From contig NZ_CP036433.1 in the NCBI RefSeq assembly GCF_007751035.1, positions 8,041,001 to 8,105,000 on the forward strand: a stretch of DNA of 64,000 nt, read 5' to 3'. Position 1 is the stretch's first letter. Every line of letters begins with the position of its first letter. The translations under genes were made by a program, and so were the position numbers. Origin of the DNA: Lignipirellula cremea (GTDB lineage: Bacteria; Planctomycetota; Planctomycetia; Pirellulales; Pirellulaceae). A model generated the notes under the pieces. The model saw nothing but the letters and a program-made list of their open reading frames with translations. It searched no databases and was not told the origin of the DNA. Shown here piece after piece: positions 52,015 through 62,121 of this stretch.

Positions 52015-53088
52015 ATGCCTTTTTCGCCTCGAATTGCCTTCTGCTGTGCCGCCCTGGCGGTAGTCTTTGCGCTGGGAGCTTCCCCTGCTTTGGCGCAGGT
52101 TGACCAGGACCGGATCTTCCTGCGGGAAGGCGCCCCCAAAGCGGGCGTGCTGCTGAAAGCGACGCCGACCGTGGTCACCATGAACGCCGGCACCGTCCAG
52201 ACCGACATCCCGGTCAACGATATCCGCACCATCACCTTTGGCGCCGATACGACCGACACAAAAAAGCTGCGCACCACAGCGACCGAAGGCCGCTACGAAG
52301 AAGTCGTCTCCATGTTCGAAAAGAACGAGGTCGACCTCTCCGCCATCAAGAGCCCCCAGCTCATTGAAGACATGACCTTCTATATCGCCTACAGCATGGG
52401 GCAACTCGCCCTCCGCGGCGAATACGACAAAGCCAAAGCCGGCGGAGCGCTGGGGATCTTTATCAAAAAGTATCCCGCCAGCTGGCATTACTTTGCCGCT
52501 GTGTCGCTGATGGCGGACCTTGCCGTTAGCGCCGGCAGCTACGACGGGGCGGCCGCCTACTACAAAACCATCATCGACACGGCCCCCTGGGACGATATCA
52601 AAATGCAGGCCCATGTCGGCGCCGCCAAGGCGGCACTGGCCAAGGCTGACTACCCCACGGCCCAGTCGCACTACAACGAAGTGATGAAAAAGTCGCCGGA
52701 AACCGATGAGGAAATGGCCCAGCAAATGTACGCCAAGGTCGGGCTGGCTGTCTGCCAGGCGCACGCCAACAACGGCGCCCAGGCCGATGCGGGCATCGCC
52801 GCGATCAATGACATCATCGCCAAAAACGACCCGAAAGATATGGAGCTGTTCGGCCGGGCCTACAACGCCCTGGGCGACTGCCATCTGGCCAAGGGAGAAA
52901 CAGAAGACGCCTTGCTGGCCTATCTGCACACGCACATTCTGTTCTACGCCAACCCCGATGTGCACGCCGAATCGCTGTACAACATCATCAACCTGTGGGA
53001 CAAACTGCAGAAGCCGGACCGCGCCCAGGAAGCGCGCACTCTGCTTCGCGCCCGCTACAAAGGAACCCGCTGGGCGACCAAAAGCTAG
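52015..53088 (+). CDS. Exported TPR protein, second in the ExbB/ExbD cluster
   Basis: A 357-residue protein with a signal peptide (MPFSPRIAFCCAALAVVFAL..., cleavage near ALA-Q, residue 27). Residues 30-75 are beta-rich (VDQDRIFLREGAPKAGVLLK), and from about 90 to the end there are TPR-like helical pairs (YDGAAAYYKTIIDTAPWDDI, YPTAQSHYNEVMKKSP). It follows the first TPR gene by 68 bases. The beta-plus-TPR layout suggests an envelope assembly or binding role with the ExbB/ExbD motor (inference). Confidence 0.82.
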   Translation: MPFSPRIAFCCAALAVVFALGASPALAQVDQDRIFLREGAPKAGVLLKATPTVVTMNAGTVQTDIPVNDIRTITFGADTTDTKKLRTTATEGRYEEVVSMFEKNEVDLSAIKSPQLIEDMTFYIAYSMGQLALRGEYDKAKAGGALGIFIKKYPASWHYFAAVSLMADLAVSAGSYDGAAAYYKTIIDTAPWDDIKMQAHVGAAKAALAKADYPTAQSHYNEVMKKSPETDEEMAQQMYAKVGLAVCQAHANNGAQADAGIAAINDIIAKNDPKDMELFGRAYNALGDCHLAKGETEDALLAYLHTHILFYANPDVHAESLYNIINLWDKLQKPDRAQEARTLLRARYKGTRWATKS

Positions 53089-53118
53089 TCCGCCCCAGGC
53101 AGCTGGCGGGATTCGGCA

Positions 53119-53130
53119 AACTAGCTAGTT
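53119..53130. promoter_or_regulatory. Perfect 12-bp palindrome upstream of exbB
   Basis: AACTAGCTAGTT lies 30 bases after the TPR stop codon. It is followed by a possible -10 TACAAT at 53152-53157. It might be an operator for the ExbB/ExbD genes. Confidence 0.3.
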
Positions 53131-53383
53131 CCGTAGCGACCTCGGTGCAATTACAATACGACCTTTGACCTTGAGTTCTGTTCGCATCCGACGTGACTTT
53201 CGGGTCCCTGGGGAGACCGCAACAGGGGTGATTATCTGGCCAGCAACCTCTGGCCGGAACCTTGGTTTCCCTGTCCGCTGGGTTCCGTCGCCGCGTTTGG
53301 TTGCGAAGAACTCTGTCTGCTCGAACCCGTTCGCGAATTCCCGCACGCTAATAATTCCTATGCTTTCTTGGAGGCTGTTACCA

Positions 53384-54238
<855 letters not shown>

Positions 54239-54508
54239 TCCCTGTACGGCTCCCGTTCAACAGGCCAGGAAATGTCGCCTCGACGCCCCGCTTTTCTGGG
54301 ACGTCCTGGCGAACGCAGGGCGGGTCGGCCGCAACCACGCGGTCAACCGAAGACCCCTGTTGGGTAAACAAGACCCTGTCAGGTGAACAAGCCCCCTGTC
54401 GGGTAAACAAAGTAACCCATTTCTGGCCCCCCTTTTCTCTCCCTGGCGAACGCCCCTGGCTGTTCGCCCGGGCAGGCTGTCTGGCTTTCTGGTCATTGGA
54501 TTTTAGTA
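54239..54508. other. Intergenic region with triplicated 17-base direct repeat
   Basis: 270 bases between exbB and the first exbD. It holds three direct repeats at 54355-54410 and no protein-like reading frame. Confidence 0.5.
54355..54410. repeat. Triplicated direct repeat between exbB and exbD
   Basis: Three 17-base copies of CCCTGTYRGGTRAACAA start at 54355, 54374 and 54394, spaced 19-20 bases apart. The pattern resembles an iteron or regulator-binding array. Confidence 0.6.
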
Positions 54509-54949
54509 ATGCGAATCAACAAGAAATCAGGTTCGGGCGTGCTTGAAGGCGACCTGACGCCGATGATCGATATGACCTTCCAGTTGATCGCCTTTTTTAT
54601 GGTGCTGATCAATTTCGCCCAGACCGAAGCCAACGACAAAGTCGTGCTGCCCCAAAGCGTGCTGGCCAAACCGCCCAGCGCCGTGATTGAGAACGCGATC
54701 ACCGTTCACCTGGGCGTCGACGGCACCGCGGTCGTCAGCGACCAGGAATCGGAAATCGACGGCCTGACCCCGGTCATGAATCGGGAAATCAACTCGTTGC
54801 GGGATCAGGGCCTGGGCCCCGCCGACGCCAACATTATTATTCGCGCCCATAAAGACGCACCCACCGGGAAAGTGCAGAAACTGATCCTGAAATGCCAGAG
54901 CTTAGGTTTTGAACAGTTTGCCCTCCGGGCCGAAAATGTGCGGAATTAA
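54509..54949 (+). CDS. ExbD/TolR-type protein 1
   Basis: A 146-residue protein. The single transmembrane helix DMTFQLIAFFMVLINF (about 21-36) follows LTPMI, with the conserved ion-pathway Asp at residue 21. The periplasmic domain is of ExbD type (ITVHLGVDGTAVVSDQES ... ADANIIIRAHKDAPTGKVQK). It is clearly diverged from the following two paralogs. It couples the ExbB proton channel to a periplasmic partner. Confidence 0.9.
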   Translation: MRINKKSGSGVLEGDLTPMIDMTFQLIAFFMVLINFAQTEANDKVVLPQSVLAKPPSAVIENAITVHLGVDGTAVVSDQESEIDGLTPVMNREINSLRDQGLGPADANIIIRAHKDAPTGKVQKLILKCQSLGFEQFALRAENVRN

Positions 54950-54964
54950 CCAGAAAGCCAGCTC

Positions 54965-55483
54965 ATGAAAGTTCGCAACCAGAATACGGAAGGCGATAAG
55001 ATTGAACTGCAGATGACGCCGATGATCGACATCGTGTTTCAGCTGCTGGTTTTCTTTATCATGACCTTCAAAATCGCCAACATGGAAGGCGATTTCAATA
55101 TCAAAATGCCCTCGGCCGCGCCTCGCGAAGGTCCGACCGACCCGAACGAAACGCCGCCCATCACCATCCACATGCGCGACGCGGACCAGGACGGCAATCT
55201 GGATCTCGGCAGCTTCGCCATGGACCAGCAAGGCCTGGCCAATATGGCCGACCTGACCACCCGTATGTTCCAGCGCGTGTATCCCGGCGGCGAGATCAAC
55301 GAGGCCTCCAAAGAAGACGCGCCCGAGGTGGTGCTCGACTGCGACCCGACGCTCCGCTACGAGTTTGTCATTGAAGCCATCACGGCCGTTTCCGGCGAAA
55401 AACGGAAAGCGCCCAACGGCGAAGACATTGTCATTAAACTGGCGGAAAAGATCCGCTTCAAAGACAACTCCGCCGGCAGCTAA
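54965..55483 (+). CDS. ExbD/TolR-type protein 2
   Basis: A 172-residue protein. MTPMIDIVFQLLVFFIMTFK (about 17-36) holds the transmembrane helix and conserved Asp. A periplasmic domain contains ITIHMRDADQDGNLDLGS. It starts 15 bases after the previous gene's stop codon. It is about four-fifths identical by eye to the next gene, so the pair arose by tandem duplication. Confidence 0.9.
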   Translation: MKVRNQNTEGDKIELQMTPMIDIVFQLLVFFIMTFKIANMEGDFNIKMPSAAPREGPTDPNETPPITIHMRDADQDGNLDLGSFAMDQQGLANMADLTTRMFQRVYPGGEINEASKEDAPEVVLDCDPTLRYEFVIEAITAVSGEKRKAPNGEDIVIKLAEKIRFKDNSAGS

Positions 55484-55504
55484 CCGGCCTCTCTTGCCTG
55501 CCCC

Positions 55505-55534
55505 GCGTTCCGGTCGCCATCGTCGCCGGAACGC
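55505..55534. other. Stable inverted repeat between the two duplicated exbD genes
   Basis: A 9-bp perfect stem GCGTTCCGG with CCGGAACGC around a 12-base loop, 21 bases after the stop codon. There is no T-run. It may stabilise or process the mRNA. Confidence 0.45.
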
Positions 55535-55718
55535 CTGGGCGTCTCTATCCCATCGACGGCATTGCCGTCCCCGGGGCAATCCACGCGAACCCGCCGTGGA
55601 TCCCCCTGCGCAAATTCCGCAGCTGCAGGCGAAAATCCGGGAATAACCAAGCGTTCAGAATTCGAACCGTTTAGCCGCCGTGCAGAAGCGTGTCTGAAAT
55701 CTGAAAGGGAGCCCGCGC

Positions 55719-56243
55719 ATGAAAATTCGGAACCAGAACCCCCAAGGCGACAAGATAGAACTGCAGATGACGCCGATGATCGACATCGTGTTTCAGCTGT
55801 TAGTCTTCTTTATCATGACCTTCAGAATCGCCAACATGGAAGGCGACTTCCACATCCGCATGCCCTCGGCCGCGCCCCGCACAAGCCTGGTCGCTCCAGA
55901 TCCGGATACGCCGCTTCCCATCACCATCCACATGCGCGACGCGGACCAGGACGGCAATCTGGACCCCGGCAGCTTCGCCATGGACCAGCAAGGCCTGGCC
56001 AGTATGAGCGATCTGACCGCCCGCATCTTTCAGCGCGTTTATCCCGGCGGCCAGATCAGCGAGTCCTTCCAAAAAGACGCGCCCGAGGTCATCCTCGACT
56101 GCGACTCGACGCTCCGCTATGAGTTTGTCATGGCAGCCATCACGGCCGTTTCCGGCGAAAAACGGAAGTCGCCCGGCGGCGACGAGATTGTCATCAGGCT
56201 GGCGGAAAAGATCCGCTTTAAAGACAACTCCGCCGGCAGCTAA
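55719..56243 (+). CDS. ExbD/TolR-type protein 3 (tandem duplicate of protein 2)
   Basis: A 174-residue protein with the same MTPMIDIVFQLLVFFIMTFR helix, conserved Asp and periplasmic domain as protein 2. Differences are concentrated in the segment after PSAAPR. The C-termini are identical (KIRFKDNSAGS), and identity continues a few bases past the stop codon. A GGGAG box is nine bases upstream of the ATG. Two near-identical copies suggest a hetero-oligomeric or dosage role. Confidence 0.9.
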   Translation: MKIRNQNPQGDKIELQMTPMIDIVFQLLVFFIMTFRIANMEGDFHIRMPSAAPRTSLVAPDPDTPLPITIHMRDADQDGNLDPGSFAMDQQGLASMSDLTARIFQRVYPGGQISESFQKDAPEVILDCDSTLRYEFVMAAITAVSGEKRKSPGGDEIVIRLAEKIRFKDNSAGS

Positions 56244-56290
56244 CCGACCCGTCTTTTACCGACGTCCCGAGCAGTAGACGACCTGTCGGC

Positions 56291-57664
56291 TTATTGCGAC
56301 ATCATCAAAACGCCGATGCCAAAGCCGATCAGGGCGCCCAGCAGCGTGGCGATCGGCACGGCGATCGCCAGCGTGGTGGTGATGATGGCGGTCGTGGACA
56401 GCCCTTTACGCCGCGCCGGCAAGGCCGGCGGGGTCGCCGCCCGGGAAAGGTTCACCTTGTCGGTTGCTTGCGACCAGGCGCCAACCCGTTCCGTCGCCTG
56501 GGACCCCTGGCTGGGATTGTCGACATCGAATTCGCCCGAGCCCGTGTCGTGCGGGTTCAGCGACTCTTCGCCGGCAGGCGGCGGGGCGGGCGTCCAGGGG
56601 GACTTGGTGATCTGCTGGGACAGGATCGGGCCCGTATCACCGACAAACGGCTCCAGCCGGGCGGCCACTTCGCCCATCGACTGCACCCGGTCGGCCGGGT
56701 TCTTGTCCATCATGTCGGCGATGATTTCGACAAACTCTTCCGACACGTCGGAGTTGAATCGCCGCGGATGCCAGGGCGTTTCATGGCAATGCCGGAACGC
56801 CTTGTTGCTGGGCGAACCACCCGGGTACGGCACCTTGCCGGTAATGGCGTAATAAAGCGTGCAGCCCAGCGAGTAGATATCGATCAAAAAGGTGATATCG
56901 CCCGGCGTGCGAATCTGCTCGGGCGCCAGGTAATCGGCCGTGCCGACAATCTTGCCCGCCCGCGGATCTTCGTCGGCTTCGGTAATGAAACCGGCCAGCC
57001 CCAGGTCGGAAACCTTGGCGACCCCTTCGGGCGTCACCAGGATATTTCCGGGCTTCACATCGCGGTGAATCAAACCGCAGTCATGGGCGTACTGCAGCCC
57101 TTGCGCCGCCTGGCGAATGATGCTGGCCGCCTGCTGCATCGACAGCTTTTTCTGCGACCGCACCAGGCGTCGCAGATCGGTGCCGGGCACATATTCCACC
57201 ACCAGGTAATTCACGCTGCCGTCTTCGCCAGCGTCGTACGCCCGCACCAGATGCGGGTGGTCCAGCTTGGCCTGGGTCCGCACTTCGCGAACAAAGTTCC
57301 GTCGCGCCTCTTCGGTCGCTTTGGCTAACGGCAACACCTTGACCGCCGACTCACGGCCCAGAACTTCATGCACGGCCTTGAACACCTGGCCCATGCCGCC
57401 CTGGTAGATAAACTCCGTAATGCGGTACTGCCCCAGGCGAAGCTTGGTGCGTCCCTGCTTGAGCTGCTCCGTCTGGTAAACAGTCAGCAACTCCAGCTCA
57501 ATCAGCCTGGCCGCCAGGTCCTCGTCGGAAGCATGGGCAGGGGCGCCGGTCGCTTTGCTGGCGACGGCTGCAAGCGCGGCTTCCATTTCACTGCGTGTGA
57601 CCAGACCGCTGGCTAGCGCCGATTGGCGAAACAATGAGCGGGAGGTTTTCGATTCGGGCGCCAC
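56291..57664 (-). CDS. Membrane serine/threonine protein kinase (C-terminal anchor)
   Basis: A 457-residue protein if read from the GTG at 57664. No ATG exists before residue 27, and the open frame extends to 57748, so the start is uncertain. An N-terminal helical region (LFRQSALASGLVTRSEMEAA) precedes a Hanks-type kinase: YQGGMGQVF, Lys109, HRDVKPGNIL (200-209) and DLGLA (220-224) in place of DFG. Then come GTADYLAPEQ and an acidic/Ser-rich linker, and a C-terminal transmembrane helix (AIAVPIATLLGALIGFGIGV). The DFG-to-DLG change is tolerated in some active kinases. It follows an ECF sigma gene on the same strand. Confidence 0.88.
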   Translation of the reverse strand: MAPESKTSRSLFRQSALASGLVTRSEMEAALAAVASKATGAPAHASDEDLAARLIELELLTVYQTEQLKQGRTKLRLGQYRITEFIYQGGMGQVFKAVHEVLGRESAVKVLPLAKATEEARRNFVREVRTQAKLDHPHLVRAYDAGEDGSVNYLVVEYVPGTDLRRLVRSQKKLSMQQAASIIRQAAQGLQYAHDCGLIHRDVKPGNILVTPEGVAKVSDLGLAGFITEADEDPRAGKIVGTADYLAPEQIRTPGDITFLIDIYSLGCTLYYAITGKVPYPGGSPSNKAFRHCHETPWHPRRFNSDVSEEFVEIIADMMDKNPADRVQSMGEVAARLEPFVGDTGPILSQQITKSPWTPAPPPAGEESLNPHDTGSGEFDVDNPSQGSQATERVGAWSQATDKVNLSRAATPPALPARRKGLSTTAIITTTLAIAVPIATLLGALIGFGIGVLMMSQ

Positions 57665-57841
57665 GGAGGACTTCTGTGGAGGAGCAGGGAGGAGTTGGGA
57701 ATGGACGGGAAGGTACCTGCACCCGTCCACCCATAATTTACCGGGCAAGACCCCAGTGCGCCAAGTTTCCTGCGAAAAAACAAGGAAAAAAGGGTTCGTT
57801 CCCCAAAAAAATGCCGCACAAACACAGGAAGAAAGCCCACG

Positions 57842-58468
57842 CTAACTCGGCGACCCGCCATCAAGCAGGGTCCGCAAACGCCGCACTGCCCGCAGATACC
57901 GCATGCTCGCGGCCGGCTCCGTCAATTCCAGCGCGGCCGCAATCTCCTGGTTGGAAAGCTGCTCGTAATGCCGCATCAGGATGATTTCGCAATCCTGGTC
58001 GTTAAGCTGGGTAATGGCGGCCTCGACCCGGCGGGACATTTCCTGCTGGGCGGCCGCCGCCGCAGGCGTCAGTTCGGGATCGTAGATCTGGGCCGCCAGA
58101 TCGATCGTCGAGCGGTCATTGCCCACATGCGCCGCCATCGGATGTTCGCGATCCACACTCCGTTTGGCCGAAACGCGGTGCCGCCGATGGGCGTCGATGA
58201 TCCGGTCCTTCGCAATCTGTCGCAGCCACAGCCGGAACGACATGACCGGATTGGCCAGATAATCCTGCAGCCGGCGGTTCGCCTCGACCAGGACTTCCTG
58301 CACCACGTCGCTGACATCGACCCGCTGCTGGATCTTCTGGTCCAGACGCATCTGCACCATCCGCCGCAACGCATTGCGATGCCGCTCCATTAACACATTC
58401 ACAGCCGACGCGTCGCCTTCACGGGCGGCGCCCAGCAGTTGTTCCGTTTGATCGCTTTCTGGCCACAT
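57842..58468 (-). CDS. ECF-type RNA polymerase sigma factor
   Basis: A 208-residue protein from the ATG at 58468, with GAGGAT about ten bases upstream. Region 2 includes VDVSDVVQEVLVEANRRLQD, and region 4 has the helix-turn-helix LSNQEIAAALELTEPAASMR. An AAAAAQQEMSRRVEAAI linker lies between them. It pairs with the kinase at 56291 (about 180 bases downstream), as the other sigma/kinase pair does. A weak GC hairpin with six T residues at 57786-57804 lies between them and could attenuate kinase expression. Confidence 0.88.
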   Translation of the reverse strand: MWPESDQTEQLLGAAREGDASAVNVLMERHRNALRRMVQMRLDQKIQQRVDVSDVVQEVLVEANRRLQDYLANPVMSFRLWLRQIAKDRIIDAHRRHRVSAKRSVDREHPMAAHVGNDRSTIDLAAQIYDPELTPAAAAAQQEMSRRVEAAITQLNDQDCEIILMRHYEQLSNQEIAAALELTEPAASMRYLRAVRRLRTLLDGGSPS

Positions 58469-58609
58469 ACGTGGATTATCCTCGAACAGGCCGCACGACG
58501 AAAGGTCCAACCGCCGCTTCCCGCAAACAACCGACAGGGCAGGGGAGGAAGCGACCGCCTGGCCGCTGGCAAAACGCAGGAGACACGACGCGACGATCAC
58601 GCAGCATCC

Positions 58610-59830
58610 TCACGGCACATAGCGGTATTCGCCGCCGTTTTCCCGGGCGATCCTTGAGAGCACCTTCTGCCCTTGCTGGCTGCGAAAGCCGATCGTATGC
58701 ACGGCCACCCCCGGCGCTTGCACGCCATCCTCCTGGCGGACCACATTATGCTTCCGCAACCAGGGAGCGGTCGGGTCAGAGAACTCGCCGTCGGACAGCA
58801 GGAACAAGGCGTCCGGCTGCAGCGACACGCCAAACTGCACCGCCTGGCAGGGCGACGTGTTGTATCCCAGCCGGGCCGTCTGCAGCCAGGAACGTAACAG
58901 GGCCAGATTCTCAGGCGTCGCCGACAGCAGGGCCGGCGCGTACTCTTTGTCGTCGAACATGCGATGCGTTTCGCCATCGAAAAAAATCACATAGAACTGC
59001 CGTTCCGGCCCCAGCCGATCGATGGCGGCGGCCAGCTCCTGGCGAGCGTCGTTCCACTTGGGGCCTTCCATGCTCAACGAGCAATCGACGACAAACACAA
59101 AGCGACTGCCGGCCGCACGCACGCCGAAGAAGCTGGCGCCAACCGCGTCGCTGGGTCCATGATCGGCTCCCGCCGACGCCGTCCCGCCGGGTCCGGAATC
59201 CCCTCCCAGTCCTTCGCCCGACAGCACTCCCCGCACCTCGTCGGCCAGTAGACGGCGCGGCGGATCCAGGTCGCCCGGCTCTACCCAGGCGGCGACTTCA
59301 ATCGGTTCCACCGCCAGCGCTTGGCGGGGCAACACGGCTGGCAGAAAAGCGGCCCGTTCGGATTCCTGGTCGGCCTGGTCGACGACCAGCGGGATCGGCG
59401 CCGTGATCTCGTCGCGGACCGCCGCCGCGGGGGTGATGCTGAGGAACAGGCCGTTCTGCACCGCCTGCTGCACGGCGCAAGCCGCCAGACTCAGTAATAG
59501 AACCAGGTGCAGCACGGTGCTCACCCCGCAAATCTGGCCAATCTCCAGAAACCCACGCCACCGCTGGTCTTCTGCGGGAATCCGTTGTCGCGCAATTCGA
59601 GCTTCGGCCGGGTCGCATCTCACGGGACGCGACTGCTGGAGGAACAACTCCAGGCGTCTCCGGTCAAGCTCCGGCTGCCGGGGACGAAAGGCCCACTGCG
59701 ACCAGTCGTCCGCCGCCCCAAATTTCCAGCGAGGGCGTGTCTTCCCGGCCGGCGTCGCGGCGGAAGGGGTGTCGATCGAAGATAAGCCGCTGGTCATCGG
59801 CGCCATCGCACAAACGGGGAAGGGTCGCAT
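58610..59830 (-). CDS. Membrane vWA-domain protein
   Basis: A 406-residue protein. One transmembrane helix (VSTVLHLVLLLSLAACAVQQ, about 103-122) precedes a Gly/Ser/Ala-rich spacer and a vWA domain with a complete metal site beginning FVFVVDCSLSMEG (about 245-257), then FYVIFFDGE, and ALFLLSDGEFSD. The start is uncertain: ATG codons at 59830, 59806 and 59797 all lack a clear ribosome-binding box. It is separate from the MoxR operon. The DxSxS-type site and SDGE segment suggest a metal-dependent binding role. Confidence 0.8.
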   Translation of the reverse strand: MRPFPVCAMAPMTSGLSSIDTPSAATPAGKTRPRWKFGAADDWSQWAFRPRQPELDRRRLELFLQQSRPVRCDPAEARIARQRIPAEDQRWRGFLEIGQICGVSTVLHLVLLLSLAACAVQQAVQNGLFLSITPAAAVRDEITAPIPLVVDQADQESERAAFLPAVLPRQALAVEPIEVAAWVEPGDLDPPRRLLADEVRGVLSGEGLGGDSGPGGTASAGADHGPSDAVGASFFGVRAAGSRFVFVVDCSLSMEGPKWNDARQELAAAIDRLGPERQFYVIFFDGETHRMFDDKEYAPALLSATPENLALLRSWLQTARLGYNTSPCQAVQFGVSLQPDALFLLSDGEFSDPTAPWLRKHNVVRQEDGVQAPGVAVHTIGFRSQQGQKVLSRIARENGGEYRYVP

Positions 59831-59885
59831 CGCCGTGCATTGTCGGGAATCTGCGGCCGACCGTCAAGTTTTTGCGCGACCCCGA

Positions 59886-61184
59886 TCAGGTTGCGTTAAA
59901 AAGCCTGCCGCACTGGAACGCCAGCAAAATCCAAATCAGCACCAGACCGATCACCACCAGCGACAGTTGATGCACGTCCGCCAGCGCGGCCCACCTCAGC
60001 AACGCCAGCGAAGCGGCCGCCTGGACCAGGGGTTTAACGGCGCCGCCCGTCAGGGCGATCGTCTTGCGGCGGACGCCGGTCGGCAGTGGTCCGTAAAGCA
60101 TCTGCATCGCGGGATCGCTGAACGAGCGTCTCAGCACTTCGGTCCCTTTGGAAAACGTCGCCGCCCAGAGCAGCACGCCGTGCTGCGAGGACCACAGGAT
60201 CGAACCAGCAGCGACCAGCAACCCGAACGGAAACGCCAGCAACGCCGGCAATACGCCAAACCGTTTTAGCACGCGGCCAGCCACCAGCAACTGCAGCACG
60301 GCCGTCGCCAGATTCGACCAGGCATAATACGCCCCAAAGTACGCAGCGATTCGATCCTCGGCCGCATACAGATCGTCAATCACGGCGACCTTCCACTGAA
60401 AACCGACCAGCACAATCGCCGTAAATTTGACCGCCGCCAACAGCACCACCGCGCGGACCATCGGCGAACTCCCCAGCGACCCGTTGGCGTCGGCAACGTC
60501 CGCCGGGCTGACATCGGCGTCGGCCGCGTCCTCACCGGAGACTTCCGGCGACGGACCGGTCTCCTTCACCGTCGCCGACACGGTCACTTCCTCTTTGTGC
60601 AGCAGGAGAATGGGAATCATGGCGGCGACGTGCAGGGCCGCCATCATCATCAGCAGATTGATCACGTGGATCTGGTCGGCGTACATGGCCAGCAGCGTTC
60701 CGAAGACAATTCCGGCCAGGGTCGAGCCCAGACCCGACAGCCCAAAAATCCCGCCGGCGTGCTTGCCGTGGAACAATTCGTTCAGCAATGTGGCGAACAA
60801 AATGGCCGTCATCGCTCCCTGGATTTCGGACAACAGATACATCGACGACACAAAGACAAAATCATGGCCCGGCCGGGTCGGCGTCAGCCGCATCACAATC
60901 ACGGCGATCGCCAGCACCAGATGCGTGGTCACGATCAGTCGCCGCAACGGCAACCGCGATACGGCCCGCACATAAAAGATGGCCGTCGCCGCCACACCGA
61001 TCGACGACACCAGATAGATCGTCGCCAGGTATTCGGCCCCGATCCGCGCCAGGAACAGGCTGTCCGCCGTGGTCCGCCCGACCACGCAGGTCGAAACCGA
61101 GAAAAAGATATACAGCAACGTCAACAGCGTCTTCCGCTGTTCCGACGAAGGAATCTCAAACAGACGTTCAATCCAAAGCTGCAT
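59886..61184 (-). CDS. Multi-spanning transporter, possibly Npt-type nucleotide transporter-like
   Basis: A 432-residue protein from the ATG at 61184 (MQLWIERL). It has about ten hydrophobic segments in two halves separated by an acidic hydrophilic loop (about residues 205-240, with VSGEDAADADVSPADVADAN). The C-terminal half has DPAMQMLYGPLPTGVRRKTIALTGG, reminiscent of ATP/ADP-translocase-like carriers, alongside general MFS features. Substrate is not determinable. ATP/ADP exchange in a free-living organism is doubtful, so related roles are likely. Confidence 0.65.
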   Translation of the reverse strand: MQLWIERLFEIPSSEQRKTLLTLLYIFFSVSTCVVGRTTADSLFLARIGAEYLATIYLVSSIGVAATAIFYVRAVSRLPLRRLIVTTHLVLAIAVIVMRLTPTRPGHDFVFVSSMYLLSEIQGAMTAILFATLLNELFHGKHAGGIFGLSGLGSTLAGIVFGTLLAMYADQIHVINLLMMMAALHVAAMIPILLLHKEEVTVSATVKETGPSPEVSGEDAADADVSPADVADANGSLGSSPMVRAVVLLAAVKFTAIVLVGFQWKVAVIDDLYAAEDRIAAYFGAYYAWSNLATAVLQLLVAGRVLKRFGVLPALLAFPFGLLVAAGSILWSSQHGVLLWAATFSKGTEVLRRSFSDPAMQMLYGPLPTGVRRKTIALTGGAVKPLVQAAASLALLRWAALADVHQLSLVVIGLVLIWILLAFQCGRLFNAT

Positions 61185-61433
61185 GCGAAGCGTATCAACT
61201 GCACAAAACCGAACAGGAGCCAGACAGGTCAAATCGCCAGCCTATCGACTCCACTCGTCCCCGCCATCCCCAACCGGTGGAAATGTCCGCCAGGGCGCTG
61301 CCGCGGAAAGCGTTGCTCCCACGACCCCGTTCCCGTTTCCCGCCGCCTGCCTGCCTTGCGGGCGCAAGCATCGGGGGGCAAACTATACGGGCCGCTTTCG
61401 GTTGCCGATTCCTGCCAGACGCTGATTTGAATT

Positions 61434-62111
61434 ATGAGAAATGCTTGCGCCATCGGCCTGCTGCTTCTATTGCTGGCCGGCTGTGACGATACCGAAGCCA
61501 CCAGGCCGGGCCAGACGCCGCGGAAGACCGCGGCCAAGCCTGCCGCGAAGCGGGTCGTCGCTCCGCCGCCGCCACAGGTCGCCGCCGACGCCTTCCCCGA
61601 TATTCCCACCGCGGTTGCGGCCCTGGCGCAGCGCTCGGCCGACAAGGACCTGGTAGGCTGGCGCGAAGCCAGCGACTGGCTGGCCCTCCAGGGCCCCCCG
61701 GCCGTCGCTCCGCTGCAGACGGTCGTGGATGATTCCCAGTCCGATATCCGGGCCCAGATCAACGCCATCTATGCGCTATCGCAAATCGGTCCGCCGGCGG
61801 CGCCAGCGCTGCTGCAGATTCTCAGCTCGCATCCGACGAAGAAGGTCCGGCTGAATGCCATCGACAAAGTCGCCCTGATCGATCCCAGCAGCGCCGCCAT
61901 TGTGAAAGCGCTAGTCGGTCTCCTCGACCATCAGGACGACGAATTTCGCCGCACCGCCGTCAACGCACTGGGCGTGATTGGCGAACCGGCCGGCGCCTCG
62001 GCCGATCGCCTGGTGGCGATTCTCAACAACCCGAAGGAGAATGATTCCCTCCGCGGGGCCGCCAAAGTCGCTTTGAAAAAGGTCAATCCGCGGCACACCT
62101 TCCTGGACTGA
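61434..62111 (+). CDS. HEAT-repeat lipoprotein
   Basis: A 225-residue protein. The lipoprotein signal ends in LLLLLAGC (Cys17). A Pro/Ala/Lys-rich linker follows, then HEAT repeats from about 60: GPPAVAPLQTVVDDSQSDIR, AQINAIYALSQIGPPAAPAL, VRLNAIDKVALIDPSS, and RRTAVNALGVIGEP. It is a likely periplasmic protein-binding scaffold. It starts 249 bases from the divergent transporter gene and is 10 bases upstream of the metallophosphoesterase gene. Confidence 0.85.
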   Translation: MRNACAIGLLLLLLAGCDDTEATRPGQTPRKTAAKPAAKRVVAPPPPQVAADAFPDIPTAVAALAQRSADKDLVGWREASDWLALQGPPAVAPLQTVVDDSQSDIRAQINAIYALSQIGPPAAPALLQILSSHPTKKVRLNAIDKVALIDPSSAAIVKALVGLLDHQDDEFRRTAVNALGVIGEPAGASADRLVAILNNPKENDSLRGAAKVALKKVNPRHTFLD

Positions 62112-62121
62112 GCAGCGTCGC

